Shown piece after piece: positions 28,713 to 36,542 of a stretch of DNA of 64,000 nucleotides. The position numbers were made by a program, and so were the translations under genes. Source of the DNA: Lentilactobacillus kribbianus. Lineage in GTDB: Bacteria; Bacillota; Bacilli; Lactobacillales; Lactobacillaceae. The notes beneath the pieces are model-generated. The model saw only the letters and a program-made list of their open reading frames with translations, was not told the origin of the DNA and ran no database searches. Each line of letters opens with the position of its first letter. The stretch's first letter is position 1. Where the stretch lies: NCBI RefSeq assembly GCF_013184075.1, contig NZ_JABEQQ010000002.1, forward strand, positions 434,001 to 498,000, read 5' to 3'.

Positions 28713-28730
28713 TCAAGTATAATTACTTGA
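28713..28730. repeat. Perfect palindrome in the yloU-rpmB divergent gap
   Basis: TCAAGTA, TAAT and TACTTGA form a perfect 7-bp-arm palindrome that embeds a TATAAT-like hexamer. It lies about 100 bases before the yloU-like gene and just before the rpmB promoter. It could be an operator or a small hairpin. Confidence 0.4.
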
Positions 28731-28740
28731 AAGAAAACTA

Positions 28741-28769
28741 TTGCAATAACGGGGTAACTATGATAAATT
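28741..28769 (+). promoter_or_regulatory. Promoter of rpmB
   Basis: TTGCAA (28741-28746), a 17-base spacer and TAAATT (28764-28769) lie about 60 bases before the rpmB ATG. Confidence 0.55.
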
Positions 28770-28830
28770 ATTTAAGTGGAATAAAGCAGAGCTAAAAAAA
28801 TATACTGCTAAGAAAGGGGATTTGTTACCC

Positions 28831-29016
28831 ATGGCTAAAGATTTTATCAATGGCAAACGGACTCACTTCGGTAACAAACGTTCACACGCCTTGAACGCTA
28901 GTCGTCGTAGCTGGAAGCCAAATTTGCAAAAAGTTCGTATTCTTGTTGACGGTAAACCTAAGAAGGTTTGGGTTTCTGCACGAACTCTTAAATCTGGAAA
29001 AGTTACTCGAGTTTAA
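28831..29016 (+). CDS. rpmB: 50S ribosomal protein L28
   Basis: This 61-residue large-subunit protein has a normal sequence, starting [20 protein letters not shown] and ending with [12 protein letters not shown]. The ATG at 28831 with AAAGGGGA upstream is chosen over an in-frame TTG 9 bases earlier. It has no zinc-binding cysteines, so it is the Cys-minus type. It stands alone with its own promoter and terminator, opposite the surrounding strand bias, as in many Firmicutes. Confidence 0.96.
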   Translation: MAKDFINGKRTHFGNKRSHALNASRRSWKPNLQKVRILVDGKPKKVWVSARTLKSGKVTRV

Positions 29017-29022
29017 TTTTCG

Positions 29023-29049
29023 AAGGTCAACACTTGTTGATCTTTTTTT
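29023..29049 (+). terminator. Terminator of rpmB
   Basis: AAGGTCAAC and GTTGATCTT pair around ACTT and run into T7, starting 7 bases after the rpmB stop. Confidence 0.8.
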
Positions 29050-29063
29050 ATATCTAAGTTTTA

Positions 29064-29097
29064 TAAAAAAGGACATCCGTAAGGATGTCCTTTTTTT
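29064..29097. terminator. Bidirectional terminator between rpmB and thiN
   Basis: AAAAAAGGACATCC, GTAA and GGATGTCCTTTTTTT form a perfect hairpin with T-runs on both strands. It ends the thiN transcript on the minus strand and backs up rpmB on the plus strand. Confidence 0.92.
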
Positions 29098-29105
29098 GCT
29101 GTTCA

Positions 29106-29759
29106 TTAAATATCTTTGCTCTGAATAACTGCTACCATACCACTAGTAAAACTAAAATGACCAGTGGTACCCAAAAACTCATTACTGGCAAACGAAATTG
29201 GTCGATCAGCATTAAAATTTTTCAAAGTATATTTTTCATCTGGTAATTGTAAATCAGTCACTGGTGTAAGTGTTACGAACGCCAAATACTTTTTATCCGT
29301 TTCTTTGACTAAATCATATTCTCCGGGTAAATAAAAGCTAATTGTATTTTGTCGATCAATCAAACGAATTTTAGGTGCGAACGGCTTAAACCTAGGTTCT
29401 AAAACTAACCATAAATTAGACAAAAAATGATCAATGCGGCCTCCCGTAGCACCATAAATATCAATTTGATCTGCTTGATATTCATTTAACGCAACTTCTA
29501 ATCCTAATTGCGTATCAGTATCGTCTTTTTCTGGAATGGACTGACGAATGTCTAAAACATGTTGTTTGACCAATTTAAGTTCAGCAGCACTCATAGAATC
29601 AAAATCACCAATAGCCACAAGCGGGTCAATTCCAGCCGTAATTAAATGCAGATTACCTCGATCAATACCAATCCAATCACCCATTACTTGATTTTGCTTT
29701 AATTCAGCAGGCCACAATTCGGTTGGTCCGCCCACCAACAAATTGATTTTTGCAGTCAT
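29106..29759 (-). CDS. thiN: Thiamine diphosphokinase
   Basis: This enzyme pyrophosphorylates thiamine to thiamine diphosphate. Family stretches are GIDRGNLHL, AIGDFDSM and SIPEKDDTDTQLGLEVAL, plus YGATGGRIDHFLSNL. The length of 217 residues fits. As in Bacillus (yloS) it follows rsgA and rpe. No TPP riboswitch is visible before it, in line with a salvage enzyme embedded in a housekeeping operon. It starts 2 bases after the rpe stop. Confidence 0.94.
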   Translation of the reverse strand: MTAKINLLVGGPTELWPAELKQNQVMGDWIGIDRGNLHLITAGIDPLVAIGDFDSMSAAELKLVKQHVLDIRQSIPEKDDTDTQLGLEVALNEYQADQIDIYGATGGRIDHFLSNLWLVLEPRFKPFAPKIRLIDRQNTISFYLPGEYDLVKETDKKYLAFVTLTPVTDLQLPDEKYTLKNFNADRPISFASNEFLGTTGHFSFTSGMVAVIQSKDI

Positions 29760-29761
29760 AA

Positions 29762-30415
29762 TTATTTAGTAGCGTCTTTGATGGCTGTAATACGTTCAGC
29801 AGGATCATCTGCACCGAAAACATATGATCCGGCAACGGCAACAGTGGCACCGGCTTGATAAGCGGCAACGACTGTTTCATTATTAACCCCACCATCAATT
29901 TCAATGTCAAAATTAAGATTTTGTTCTTTTTTAATTTGATTTAATTCAGCAATCTTATTAACTGTTTCTGGTAAGAATTGTTGACCACCAAATCCGGGGT
30001 TAACAGTCATTACTAATACTTGATCCACCATGTAAAGTACCGGTTTGATCATTTCCACTGGAGTACCAGGGTTAATAACTACCTCTGTCTTAGCACCAGC
30101 ATTTTTAATCATTTGTAATGCCCGATGAATATGTGGCGTAGCTTCCACGTGAACCCCAACAATATCAGCACCAGCATTAACATAATCTTCAACGTAACGT
30201 TCTGGATTTTCTACCATTAAATGTACATCTAAAATCATTTTAGTGATTGGTCGAATAGCTTTCACCCAACCAGCACCATATGAAATTGCTGGCACAAATA
30301 ATCCGTCCATAACATCAATATGCAAGTATTCGGCTCCAGCTTGATCAACCTTTTCAATATCTTTTTGTAAATTTACATAGTCTGCACTTAAAATCGAAGG
30401 TGCTACTTTAATCAT
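29762..30415 (-). CDS. rpe: Ribulose-phosphate 3-epimerase
   Basis: This TIM-barrel enzyme interconverts ribulose 5-phosphate and xylulose 5-phosphate in the pentose phosphate or phosphoketolase route. Motifs include VAPSILSAD, HIDVMDGLFVP, HLMVENPE, VNPGFGGQ and IDGGVN. The ATG at 30415, 8 bases after GAGG, gives MIKVAPSIL. The slightly longer reading from a TTG is less likely. It lies between rsgA and thiN. Confidence 0.95.
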   Translation of the reverse strand: MIKVAPSILSADYVNLQKDIEKVDQAGAEYLHIDVMDGLFVPAISYGAGWVKAIRPITKMILDVHLMVENPERYVEDYVNAGADIVGVHVEATPHIHRALQMIKNAGAKTEVVINPGTPVEMIKPVLYMVDQVLVMTVNPGFGGQQFLPETVNKIAELNQIKKEQNLNFDIEIDGGVNNETVVAAYQAGATVAVAGSYVFGADDPAERITAIKDATK

Positions 30416-30432
30416 TTCCAATTCCTCACTTT

Positions 30433-31320
30433 TTATTTATAATTTGGTTTTCTATTTTTAATATCAGTATAAAGTTGTAGGTAGTTCTCGTAACGGCTTC
30501 GCATAATTTCACCGTTCTCAACTTCCTTTTTAACTTCACAGTCAGGTTCATTTACATGCACACATCCACGAAAACGGCAAAACTTAGACGCTCGTTTAAA
30601 TTCAGGGTAGTAATTAGCTAGCTTATTTGCTTGTAATTCAAACGGATCATAAGAAGAAAAGCCAGGTGTGTCAGCCACCAACCCACCAGCAACTGGTAGC
30701 AATGAAACTTTTCTAGTAGTATGTTTCCCACGATTTAATGCTTGAGAAATTTCACCGGTAGCTAATTTTAACTCAGGCGCCAAATGATTCAGTAATGTTG
30801 ATTTACCGGCCCCGGTTTGGCCCATAATGACTGTTTCTTGGTCACTTAAAATATTTTGCAACTCATTAAGGGACTCTTCATCAAACGGCTTTACTGGTAA
30901 GACCACCTGATATCCAATCTTTCGATAATTTTCAGCCAATTTTTGAAAATCGGCAAATTTTTGATCAGATAATAAATCCGTTTTAGAAAAATAAATAATC
31001 GGTTTAATATCACCTATTTCCACGGCTACTAATTGACGATCCAAAAGATTACTAGAAAAACTGGGCTCAGCAGCAGCAGTAGTTACCACGGCTTGATCAA
31101 CGTTAGCAATTGGTGGTCTAACAAGGGAATTCTTTCTGGGTAAGATATTTAAAATATACCCCTGACCACTATCATCTACTTTAAATTCGACTATATCACC
31201 TACCAGTGGGGTGATTTTTTTATTACGAAAATTTCCCCGCGCTCTGGTACGATAGACCGTTCCCTCAGAAATAACGTCATAAAAACCACTAAGAGATTGT
31301 TGAATTTTTCCTTTTTTCAA
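30433..31320 (-). CDS. rsgA: Ribosome small-subunit biogenesis GTPase RsgA
   Basis: This circularly permuted GTPase checks late 30S maturation. An N-terminal OB fold is followed by the G motifs in permuted order: YFSKTDL (G4-type), [15 protein letters not shown] (G1), TPGFSSYDP (G3). A zinc motif [14 protein letters not shown] ends the core. The start is TTG (31318-31320), with GGAGG 7 bases upstream; no nearby ATG offers a complete OB fold. The length of 295 residues is normal. Confidence 0.95.
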   Translation of the reverse strand: MKKGKIQQSLSGFYDVISEGTVYRTRARGNFRNKKITPLVGDIVEFKVDDSGQGYILNILPRKNSLVRPPIANVDQAVVTTAAAEPSFSSNLLDRQLVAVEIGDIKPIIYFSKTDLLSDQKFADFQKLAENYRKIGYQVVLPVKPFDEESLNELQNILSDQETVIMGQTGAGKSTLLNHLAPELKLATGEISQALNRGKHTTRKVSLLPVAGGLVADTPGFSSYDPFELQANKLANYYPEFKRASKFCRFRGCVHVNEPDCEVKKEVENGEIMRSRYENYLQLYTDIKNRKPNYK

Positions 31321-31334
31321 TAATTCACCTCCAA

Positions 31335-31378
31335 AAAAAGTTACTTCATCACTATTATAAGCGAAAAAGTAACTTTTT
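31335..31378 (-). terminator. Long-loop hairpin between prkC and rsgA
   Basis: AAAAAGTTACTT and AAGTAACTTTTT pair across a loop of about 20 bases and a T-run follows on the minus strand. The loop holds a TATAAT hexamer, so the element may combine termination of prkC with a start point for rsgA. Confidence 0.5.
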
Positions 31379-31397
31379 AGGTAGTTATTATTTCATT

Positions 31398-33464
31398 TTA
31401 ATGAGAATCCACGGTTACATTACTATCCTCAATGATAGTTTTATCGTTTCTAACAATTTTATATTTTCCCACTTCATTCTTGGTCAACTTGAAGGGTAAT
31501 GTAATTTCAGAATCCTTAGTAATAATCATTTGTTTATAAACATTTTTATATTTATGATCGTGATCCTTTAAATAAATCAAAATAATGTTAGATGATTGAC
31601 CATCTTCAATCTCATCGGAACTACTGTCATCACGAACGTCAGAACCGGAACTTTGTTCGTAATCATCACTTTCTTCTGCATTTTTGGTGTACGCCATTTT
31701 AGTAGGAATAGACTGATTACTTTGCCCATCCGTTTGATCATCAAACGGAATTTTTATTCTTACATTAAATTGATGTAATTCATCTTGTTGCTCTCGTTTA
31801 CCACGAGATAAGTAAACGATAACACTACTACCTTGTCGAATTATTTGACCTGCTGCTGGACTTTGATGATCCACTCGGTTTTTCTTAGTTTTATTGGAAT
31901 AAACATAATCAAAAACTGGATTCAAGCCATTTTTGTTCATATAACTGATTACTTGATTTTTAGTCATACCATGTAAATTAGCTAAAGTCACCTGACTTAT
32001 TCCAGTTGAAACGACAAAAGTCAAGGTAGATCCCTTTGGTACCATCGAATCGCCGGCTTTAAAATCCTGTTGTAAAATTTGCCCAGCCTGGAAGGTTTCA
32101 GATGACGCATTACGTTTTTTAACATTAAATCCTTTAGCTTCCAGTTTATCAGCCGTCATTTGATAATCTTGTCCCACATAGTTCTCTAATTGAAATTTCT
32201 TCGGACCAGCACTAACTATCAATTTAATTTTAGCTTGCTTGGAAACCTTTGTATTTGCCTTAGGATCAGTCGCAATAACCTTATTTTTCGTAATCTCATC
32301 ACTGGCTTGATACGTTATTTTTCCAGCCATTAAATCACTCTTTTGCAGCTGTTCAATGGCGGCTTGTTGACTAAGGCCCACTACTGATGGGACTGTGGTC
32401 CTACTCCCAATCGCGGCTAAAGCCGTGGTTAATAATACTAATAAAACTAAGATACTAATAATAATCCAGCGACGGCGATGGTGCTTACGTCTTTTAGGTA
32501 CACTTTTGGATTGATTTCTTTTATTTTGTTTACCATCACTGGTTTTTAAATTAGCTGCAGTTAACGGTTTAAAAGGCATCACCTTAGTTTCTTCCGTGGC
32601 TGCCTCAGCACTATTAATAGAGAATCTAGCTTCATTAGCTCGAGATTGATCTAAGGCAGTTTGTAGATCCTGTGCCATTTCAGAAACATTATCATATCTA
32701 TCCGCAGGATTTTTAGTAGTAGCTTTTAAAACAACATTTTCCAAAGCTTGTGGAATTCTGGGATCAAAATCTCTAACTGAAGGAATTGGATTTTGAGAAT
32801 GTTTAATGGCAATGGAAACAGCTGTTTCACCGTTAAACGGTACTTTTCCAGTCAACATTTCGTATAGAATAATACCTAACGAGTATATATCCGATTGTTG
32901 GTTAGCGATGTGTCCTTTAATTTGCTCTGGTGATAGATAATGTATTGAACCGACAATGGAACGAGTTTGGGTCATTGTATTTTCTGATTCAGCTTTAGAA
33001 ATACCAAAATCAGTTATTTTCACATAACCTTGTTTATCAATCAAAATATTTTGTGGCTTCAAATCTCGATGAATAATGTTGTGATCGTGAGCTTCTTTAA
33101 CTGCCACAAACACTTGCTCCATAATGTCTACTACTTTTGCATACGGAATGGGAAAATTTTGCTTGATATATTGTTTTAGATTTTGGCCATCGACAAACTC
33201 CATAACAATGTATTGCATCCCTTCGGTATCACCAAAATCATAGACACCAACAATATGAGAATTATTCAATTCTGAAATTGCCGCTGCTTCATGACGAAAG
33301 CGTTGTTGTGCTTTTTGATCATCGCGAAAATCTAGACGTAACACTTTAATGGCTACCTGACGATTTAAATAGGTATCGGTAGCCAAATAGACATCTGCCA
33401 TCCCACCTTCGCCTAAACGATGTTCAATACGATAGCGTTCACTCAATAAAAAGCCATTATGCAT
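31398..33464 (-). CDS. prkC: PASTA-domain Ser/Thr protein kinase (PrkC/StkP type)
   Basis: This membrane kinase senses muropeptides or lipid II and regulates wall growth and division. The kinase domain (about residues 10-270) has GEGGMADVY, VAIKVL, HRDLKPQN (from about 133) and DFGIS. A basic stretch and one transmembrane helix (about 335-355) are followed by three PASTA repeats (first starts VPSVVGLSQQAA). After these comes an acidic Ser/Asp-rich linker and a final beta-rich segment of about 60 residues, not part of the core family. It follows stp with an overlap. Confidence 0.94.
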   Translation of the reverse strand: MHNGFLLSERYRIEHRLGEGGMADVYLATDTYLNRQVAIKVLRLDFRDDQKAQQRFRHEAAAISELNNSHIVGVYDFGDTEGMQYIVMEFVDGQNLKQYIKQNFPIPYAKVVDIMEQVFVAVKEAHDHNIIHRDLKPQNILIDKQGYVKITDFGISKAESENTMTQTRSIVGSIHYLSPEQIKGHIANQQSDIYSLGIILYEMLTGKVPFNGETAVSIAIKHSQNPIPSVRDFDPRIPQALENVVLKATTKNPADRYDNVSEMAQDLQTALDQSRANEARFSINSAEAATEETKVMPFKPLTAANLKTSDGKQNKRNQSKSVPKRRKHHRRRWIIISILVLLVLLTTALAAIGSRTTVPSVVGLSQQAAIEQLQKSDLMAGKITYQASDEITKNKVIATDPKANTKVSKQAKIKLIVSAGPKKFQLENYVGQDYQMTADKLEAKGFNVKKRNASSETFQAGQILQQDFKAGDSMVPKGSTLTFVVSTGISQVTLANLHGMTKNQVISYMNKNGLNPVFDYVYSNKTKKNRVDHQSPAAGQIIRQGSSVIVYLSRGKREQQDELHQFNVRIKIPFDDQTDGQSNQSIPTKMAYTKNAEESDDYEQSSGSDVRDDSSSDEIEDGQSSNIILIYLKDHDHKYKNVYKQMIITKDSEITLPFKLTKNEVGKYKIVRNDKTIIEDSNVTVDSH

Positions 33465-34206
33465 CACTATTCACCTCGCCATCATTTTGAACTAACAACA
33501 CGGTAATATTGTCAGCTCCACCATTTTGGTTAGATAATGTAATCAAGTTTTGACACTTAACTGATAATGGTACATCCATTGCTAATATTTTTTGAATTTG
33601 TTCACTTGAAACCATATTCGTCAAGCCATCGGTACATAAAAGAATTAAGTCACCAACGGTAGAATTATAATAATAATAATCAGCATTAGCATCATTATTA
33701 ATGCCCAAGCTCTTAGTAATTATATTTTTATAAGGGTTTGTTTCCGCTTCATCTGGAGTCATATTGCCACTCTTAACCAACTCATTTACATAGGAGTGAT
33801 CCTCGGTTAATTGAATTAACTTATTTTCATGTAAAACGTAGCCTCTACTATCTCCTAAGTTAGCTAGCAATAACTGTTGTCCTGCAATGAGTGCCGCTAC
33901 GATGGTAGTGCCCATTTCCGCATATTTAATATCTTCATTGGCTTTTTTAATAATGAGTTCGTTAATCTCAACCAATTCTTGAGCGAACCATTTTTTAGCT
34001 TCGTCCAAATTAGAAAAATCAGTCTTTCTAAAATGGTTACCTAATTGAGATACTGCCATTTTAGAAGCTACTTCACCAGCATTATTCCCGCCAATTCCAT
34101 CTGCTATTAAAGCCAGTAATAACTGATCTGAGTTAAGAAAGGAACCTACTGCATCTTCGTTTTTAGCTCTCACCATTCCTCGTGACGACTGATAAGCAAT
34201 TTGCAT
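33457..34206 (-). CDS. stp: PP2C-type Ser/Thr protein phosphatase Stp
   Basis: This Mn/Mg-dependent phosphatase reverses PrkC signalling. Metal-binding motifs are VRAKNEDAVG, ALIADGIGGNNAGEVAS, ANLGDSRGYV, CTDGLTNMV and GGADNITVLLV. The ATG at 34206 is preferred, since GGAG lies 8 bases before it and family members start close to this point. A GTG 9 bases upstream is also open. The stop overlaps the prkC start by 8 bases, the usual phosphatase-kinase pair. Confidence 0.95.
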   Translation of the reverse strand: MQIAYQSSRGMVRAKNEDAVGSFLNSDQLLLALIADGIGGNNAGEVASKMAVSQLGNHFRKTDFSNLDEAKKWFAQELVEINELIIKKANEDIKYAEMGTTIVAALIAGQQLLLANLGDSRGYVLHENKLIQLTEDHSYVNELVKSGNMTPDEAETNPYKNIITKSLGINNDANADYYYYNSTVGDLILLCTDGLTNMVSSEQIQKILAMDVPLSVKCQNLITLSNQNGGADNITVLLVQNDGEVNSDA

Positions 34207-34219
34207 TTTAATCACTCCA

Positions 34220-35572
34220 TTATTTGGTTCGGATTAATGAACTAACATAAAATCCATCTGATAAATAATCATCAGGATAAATTCTCAAATCCGGTTCATT
34301 TCTATTAGGCTTTAAGTTTAAATCTGTTTTGGTCATTTGTAATTGAAAGTTCGGATGATTTTGCAAGAATTTCTGAACAACCTCTATATTCTCCTGATTT
34401 ACAATCGTACAGGTACTATAAGTAATTTGACCACCAATTTTCACCTTATTGGCCATAGCATTTAAGATTTCAAATTGAACTTGACTAAGTTTATCAATAT
34501 CACTTGGTTGTTTTTGATATCTGATTTCTGGCTTTCTTCTAATTAATCCCAGACCAGAACAAGGAGCATCTACCAAGATTTGGTCAAAACTTTCATCATC
34601 AAATCGTTCATCAACTTTACGGGCATCTAAAGCCTCTGTTTTAATAACATCTGCCACTTGTAGTCGTTTAGCATTGGCTTGAATTTGCTTTAATTTATTT
34701 TCATGAATATCTAATGCTGTAATTTGTCCCCCTTGATCAGCAGACAATCTAGTTGCTATTTGAGTAGTCTTACCACCAGGAGCGGCACAGGCATCTAAAA
34801 TTTGATCACCAGGATTAATAGTCATTGATTCTACTGGTAACATCGCACTTTCATCTTGGATTGTAAATTTACCGTCCACAAACGCTAACGTATTAGTTAA
34901 TGTTTCACTACCAGATTCAACAATTAATGCTTCACTGGCAACCTGACTAGAATGAACGTCGTAACCATCATCTTCTAATTCCGCCTTGAGCGTGGCCACA
35001 TCAGTTACTTTAGTATTTACCCGAATAGATTGCTTGGGAGCCTGGTTAATAGTTGAAAAAATAGATGCTACTTTTTCGACGTCTAATTGTTGACTTAACA
35101 TGTCTACTAACCATTCGGGGACACTACTAACAACAGAAATTCTTTCTATTGGGTCCTTAATCTCTACTAGATCTGGCAACCCTTTTCTATCCATCGCGTG
35201 TAAAATACCCGTAACCATCCGTCGAATACCATCATGCCCCAGTTCTTTGGCCACTTTGATAGTTTCATCAAAAATTGCTCGCTTGGGTACTCGATCCATG
35301 TACTGCATTTGATACATCGCTGTATAAAGTAATACCAATACCCAATCATCGGTTTTATCTGGACGTTTTAAGAATGGTTTAATCTGGTAGGCAAAAGTAA
35401 GTTGATGCTGTAAAACTCCATATACTAACGAAGTATAAAAGCGACGATCAACGGAACTTAAATCAGCGTGTCGTAAATCTGAATCAACTTGTAAATTAGA
35501 GTATGCCCCATTTTGAGTACGTACTAACGTCTTAACCGCCAGTTCACGTGGATTTGTAATTATTTTATTCAT
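34220..35572 (-). CDS. rsmB: 16S rRNA (cytosine967-C5)-methyltransferase RsmB
   Basis: This methyltransferase has an N-terminal NusB-like RNA-binding domain (about residues 1-140) and a C-terminal Rossmann catalytic domain. AdoMet motif LDACAAPGGKTTQ, the PC motif VDAPCSGLGLIRR and the TC motif YSTCTI carry the two catalytic cysteines. The 450 residues are standard. It overlaps fmt by 8 bases, and the order fmt-rsmB-stp-prkC-rsgA is widely conserved. Confidence 0.95.
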   Translation of the reverse strand: MNKIITNPRELAVKTLVRTQNGAYSNLQVDSDLRHADLSSVDRRFYTSLVYGVLQHQLTFAYQIKPFLKRPDKTDDWVLVLLYTAMYQMQYMDRVPKRAIFDETIKVAKELGHDGIRRMVTGILHAMDRKGLPDLVEIKDPIERISVVSSVPEWLVDMLSQQLDVEKVASIFSTINQAPKQSIRVNTKVTDVATLKAELEDDGYDVHSSQVASEALIVESGSETLTNTLAFVDGKFTIQDESAMLPVESMTINPGDQILDACAAPGGKTTQIATRLSADQGGQITALDIHENKLKQIQANAKRLQVADVIKTEALDARKVDERFDDESFDQILVDAPCSGLGLIRRKPEIRYQKQPSDIDKLSQVQFEILNAMANKVKIGGQITYSTCTIVNQENIEVVQKFLQNHPNFQLQMTKTDLNLKPNRNEPDLRIYPDDYLSDGFYVSSLIRTK

Positions 35573-36515
35573 TTGTGATTACCTGTTGTCCTTCAGTTAT
35601 TTTTTGACCACTTCCATTTAAAAACTGGGTAATATCTTGTTTAGGTTTACCAGCCGGTTGAATATTTTTTAAAGCAATAATAGTTTGATCACCAGCGGCA
35701 ATGAAAAGATCGTGTTTAGCCTTTTTAACTACCATCCCTGGTAATAAATCAGTAGTTTCATTGATAACTTCCGTTTGCCAAATCTTTGTGCGCTTACCAT
35801 TAAGAATGGTAAATGCTCCTGGATTAGGTCTTAAAGCCCTTACCTTAGCATCTACTAATTTAGCTGGTTTCGTAAAATCAAGTTGTTCCTCTCCTGGTTG
35901 AATGTTTGGTGAAAACACTACTTCTGCTTCTACTTGGGATTTAGGTTCGATGCTGCCATCCATAACTCTAGGTAACGTTGCTAACAATAGGTCACGGCCA
36001 ATGAAGCTAAGTTTATTAAATAAACTTTCAACGTCGTCATTATTTTGAATGGGTAAACTTTGTTGTGCCAAAATATCACCAGCATCCATTTTTTTGACCA
36101 TGTACATAATGGTAATTCCAGTTTCTTCATCACCATTCATCAAAGCATATTGAACCGGAGCACCACCCCGATACTTAGGAAGTAAAGAACCATGAACGTT
36201 AACTGCTGCAATTTTAGCAGCGTTAAGCAACTTAGTTGGTAAAAATTGACCAAAAGCTGCTGTAATAATGAAATCTGGAGCAATATCAATCATTTGTTGT
36301 AATTCATCACTACCACTAATTTTTTCTGGTTGTAACACCGGAATATTTAACTGAGTTGCCAGTTGTTTTACTGGTGACGCCATAATTTTGTGCTTGCGTC
36401 CCACTGGTCGATCAGGTTGTGTTACTACCGTCTTTACATCATAGTTATTATCTACTAATCCCTGTAAAACAGGTACCGCAAATTGAGGAGTGCCCATAAA
36501 TATTACTGAAGTCAT
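35565..36515 (-). CDS. fmt: Methionyl-tRNA formyltransferase
   Basis: This enzyme formylates initiator Met-tRNA using 10-formyl-THF. It starts MTSVIFMGTPQFAVPVL, with the catalytic NVHGSLLPKYRGGAPVQ stretch and a C-terminal OB-type domain. The length of 316 residues is typical. It is encoded between priA and rsmB. Folate one-carbon donors for it depend on folD (47100) and the cyclo-ligase (59417) found elsewhere in this window. Confidence 0.95.
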   Translation of the reverse strand: MTSVIFMGTPQFAVPVLQGLVDNNYDVKTVVTQPDRPVGRKHKIMASPVKQLATQLNIPVLQPEKISGSDELQQMIDIAPDFIITAAFGQFLPTKLLNAAKIAAVNVHGSLLPKYRGGAPVQYALMNGDEETGITIMYMVKKMDAGDILAQQSLPIQNNDDVESLFNKLSFIGRDLLLATLPRVMDGSIEPKSQVEAEVVFSPNIQPGEEQLDFTKPAKLVDAKVRALRPNPGAFTILNGKRTKIWQTEVINETTDLLPGMVVKKAKHDLFIAAGDQTIIALKNIQPAGKPKQDITQFLNGSGQKITEGQQVITNE

Positions 36516-36542
36516 ACTTTACCTACTTTCTGTTGTTATTAA

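Noticed and set aside
29106-30421. TPP riboswitch ahead of thiN
   Set aside because: thiN starts 2 bases after rpe and no aptamer-like conserved stretch is visible; it is a salvage kinase within an operon.
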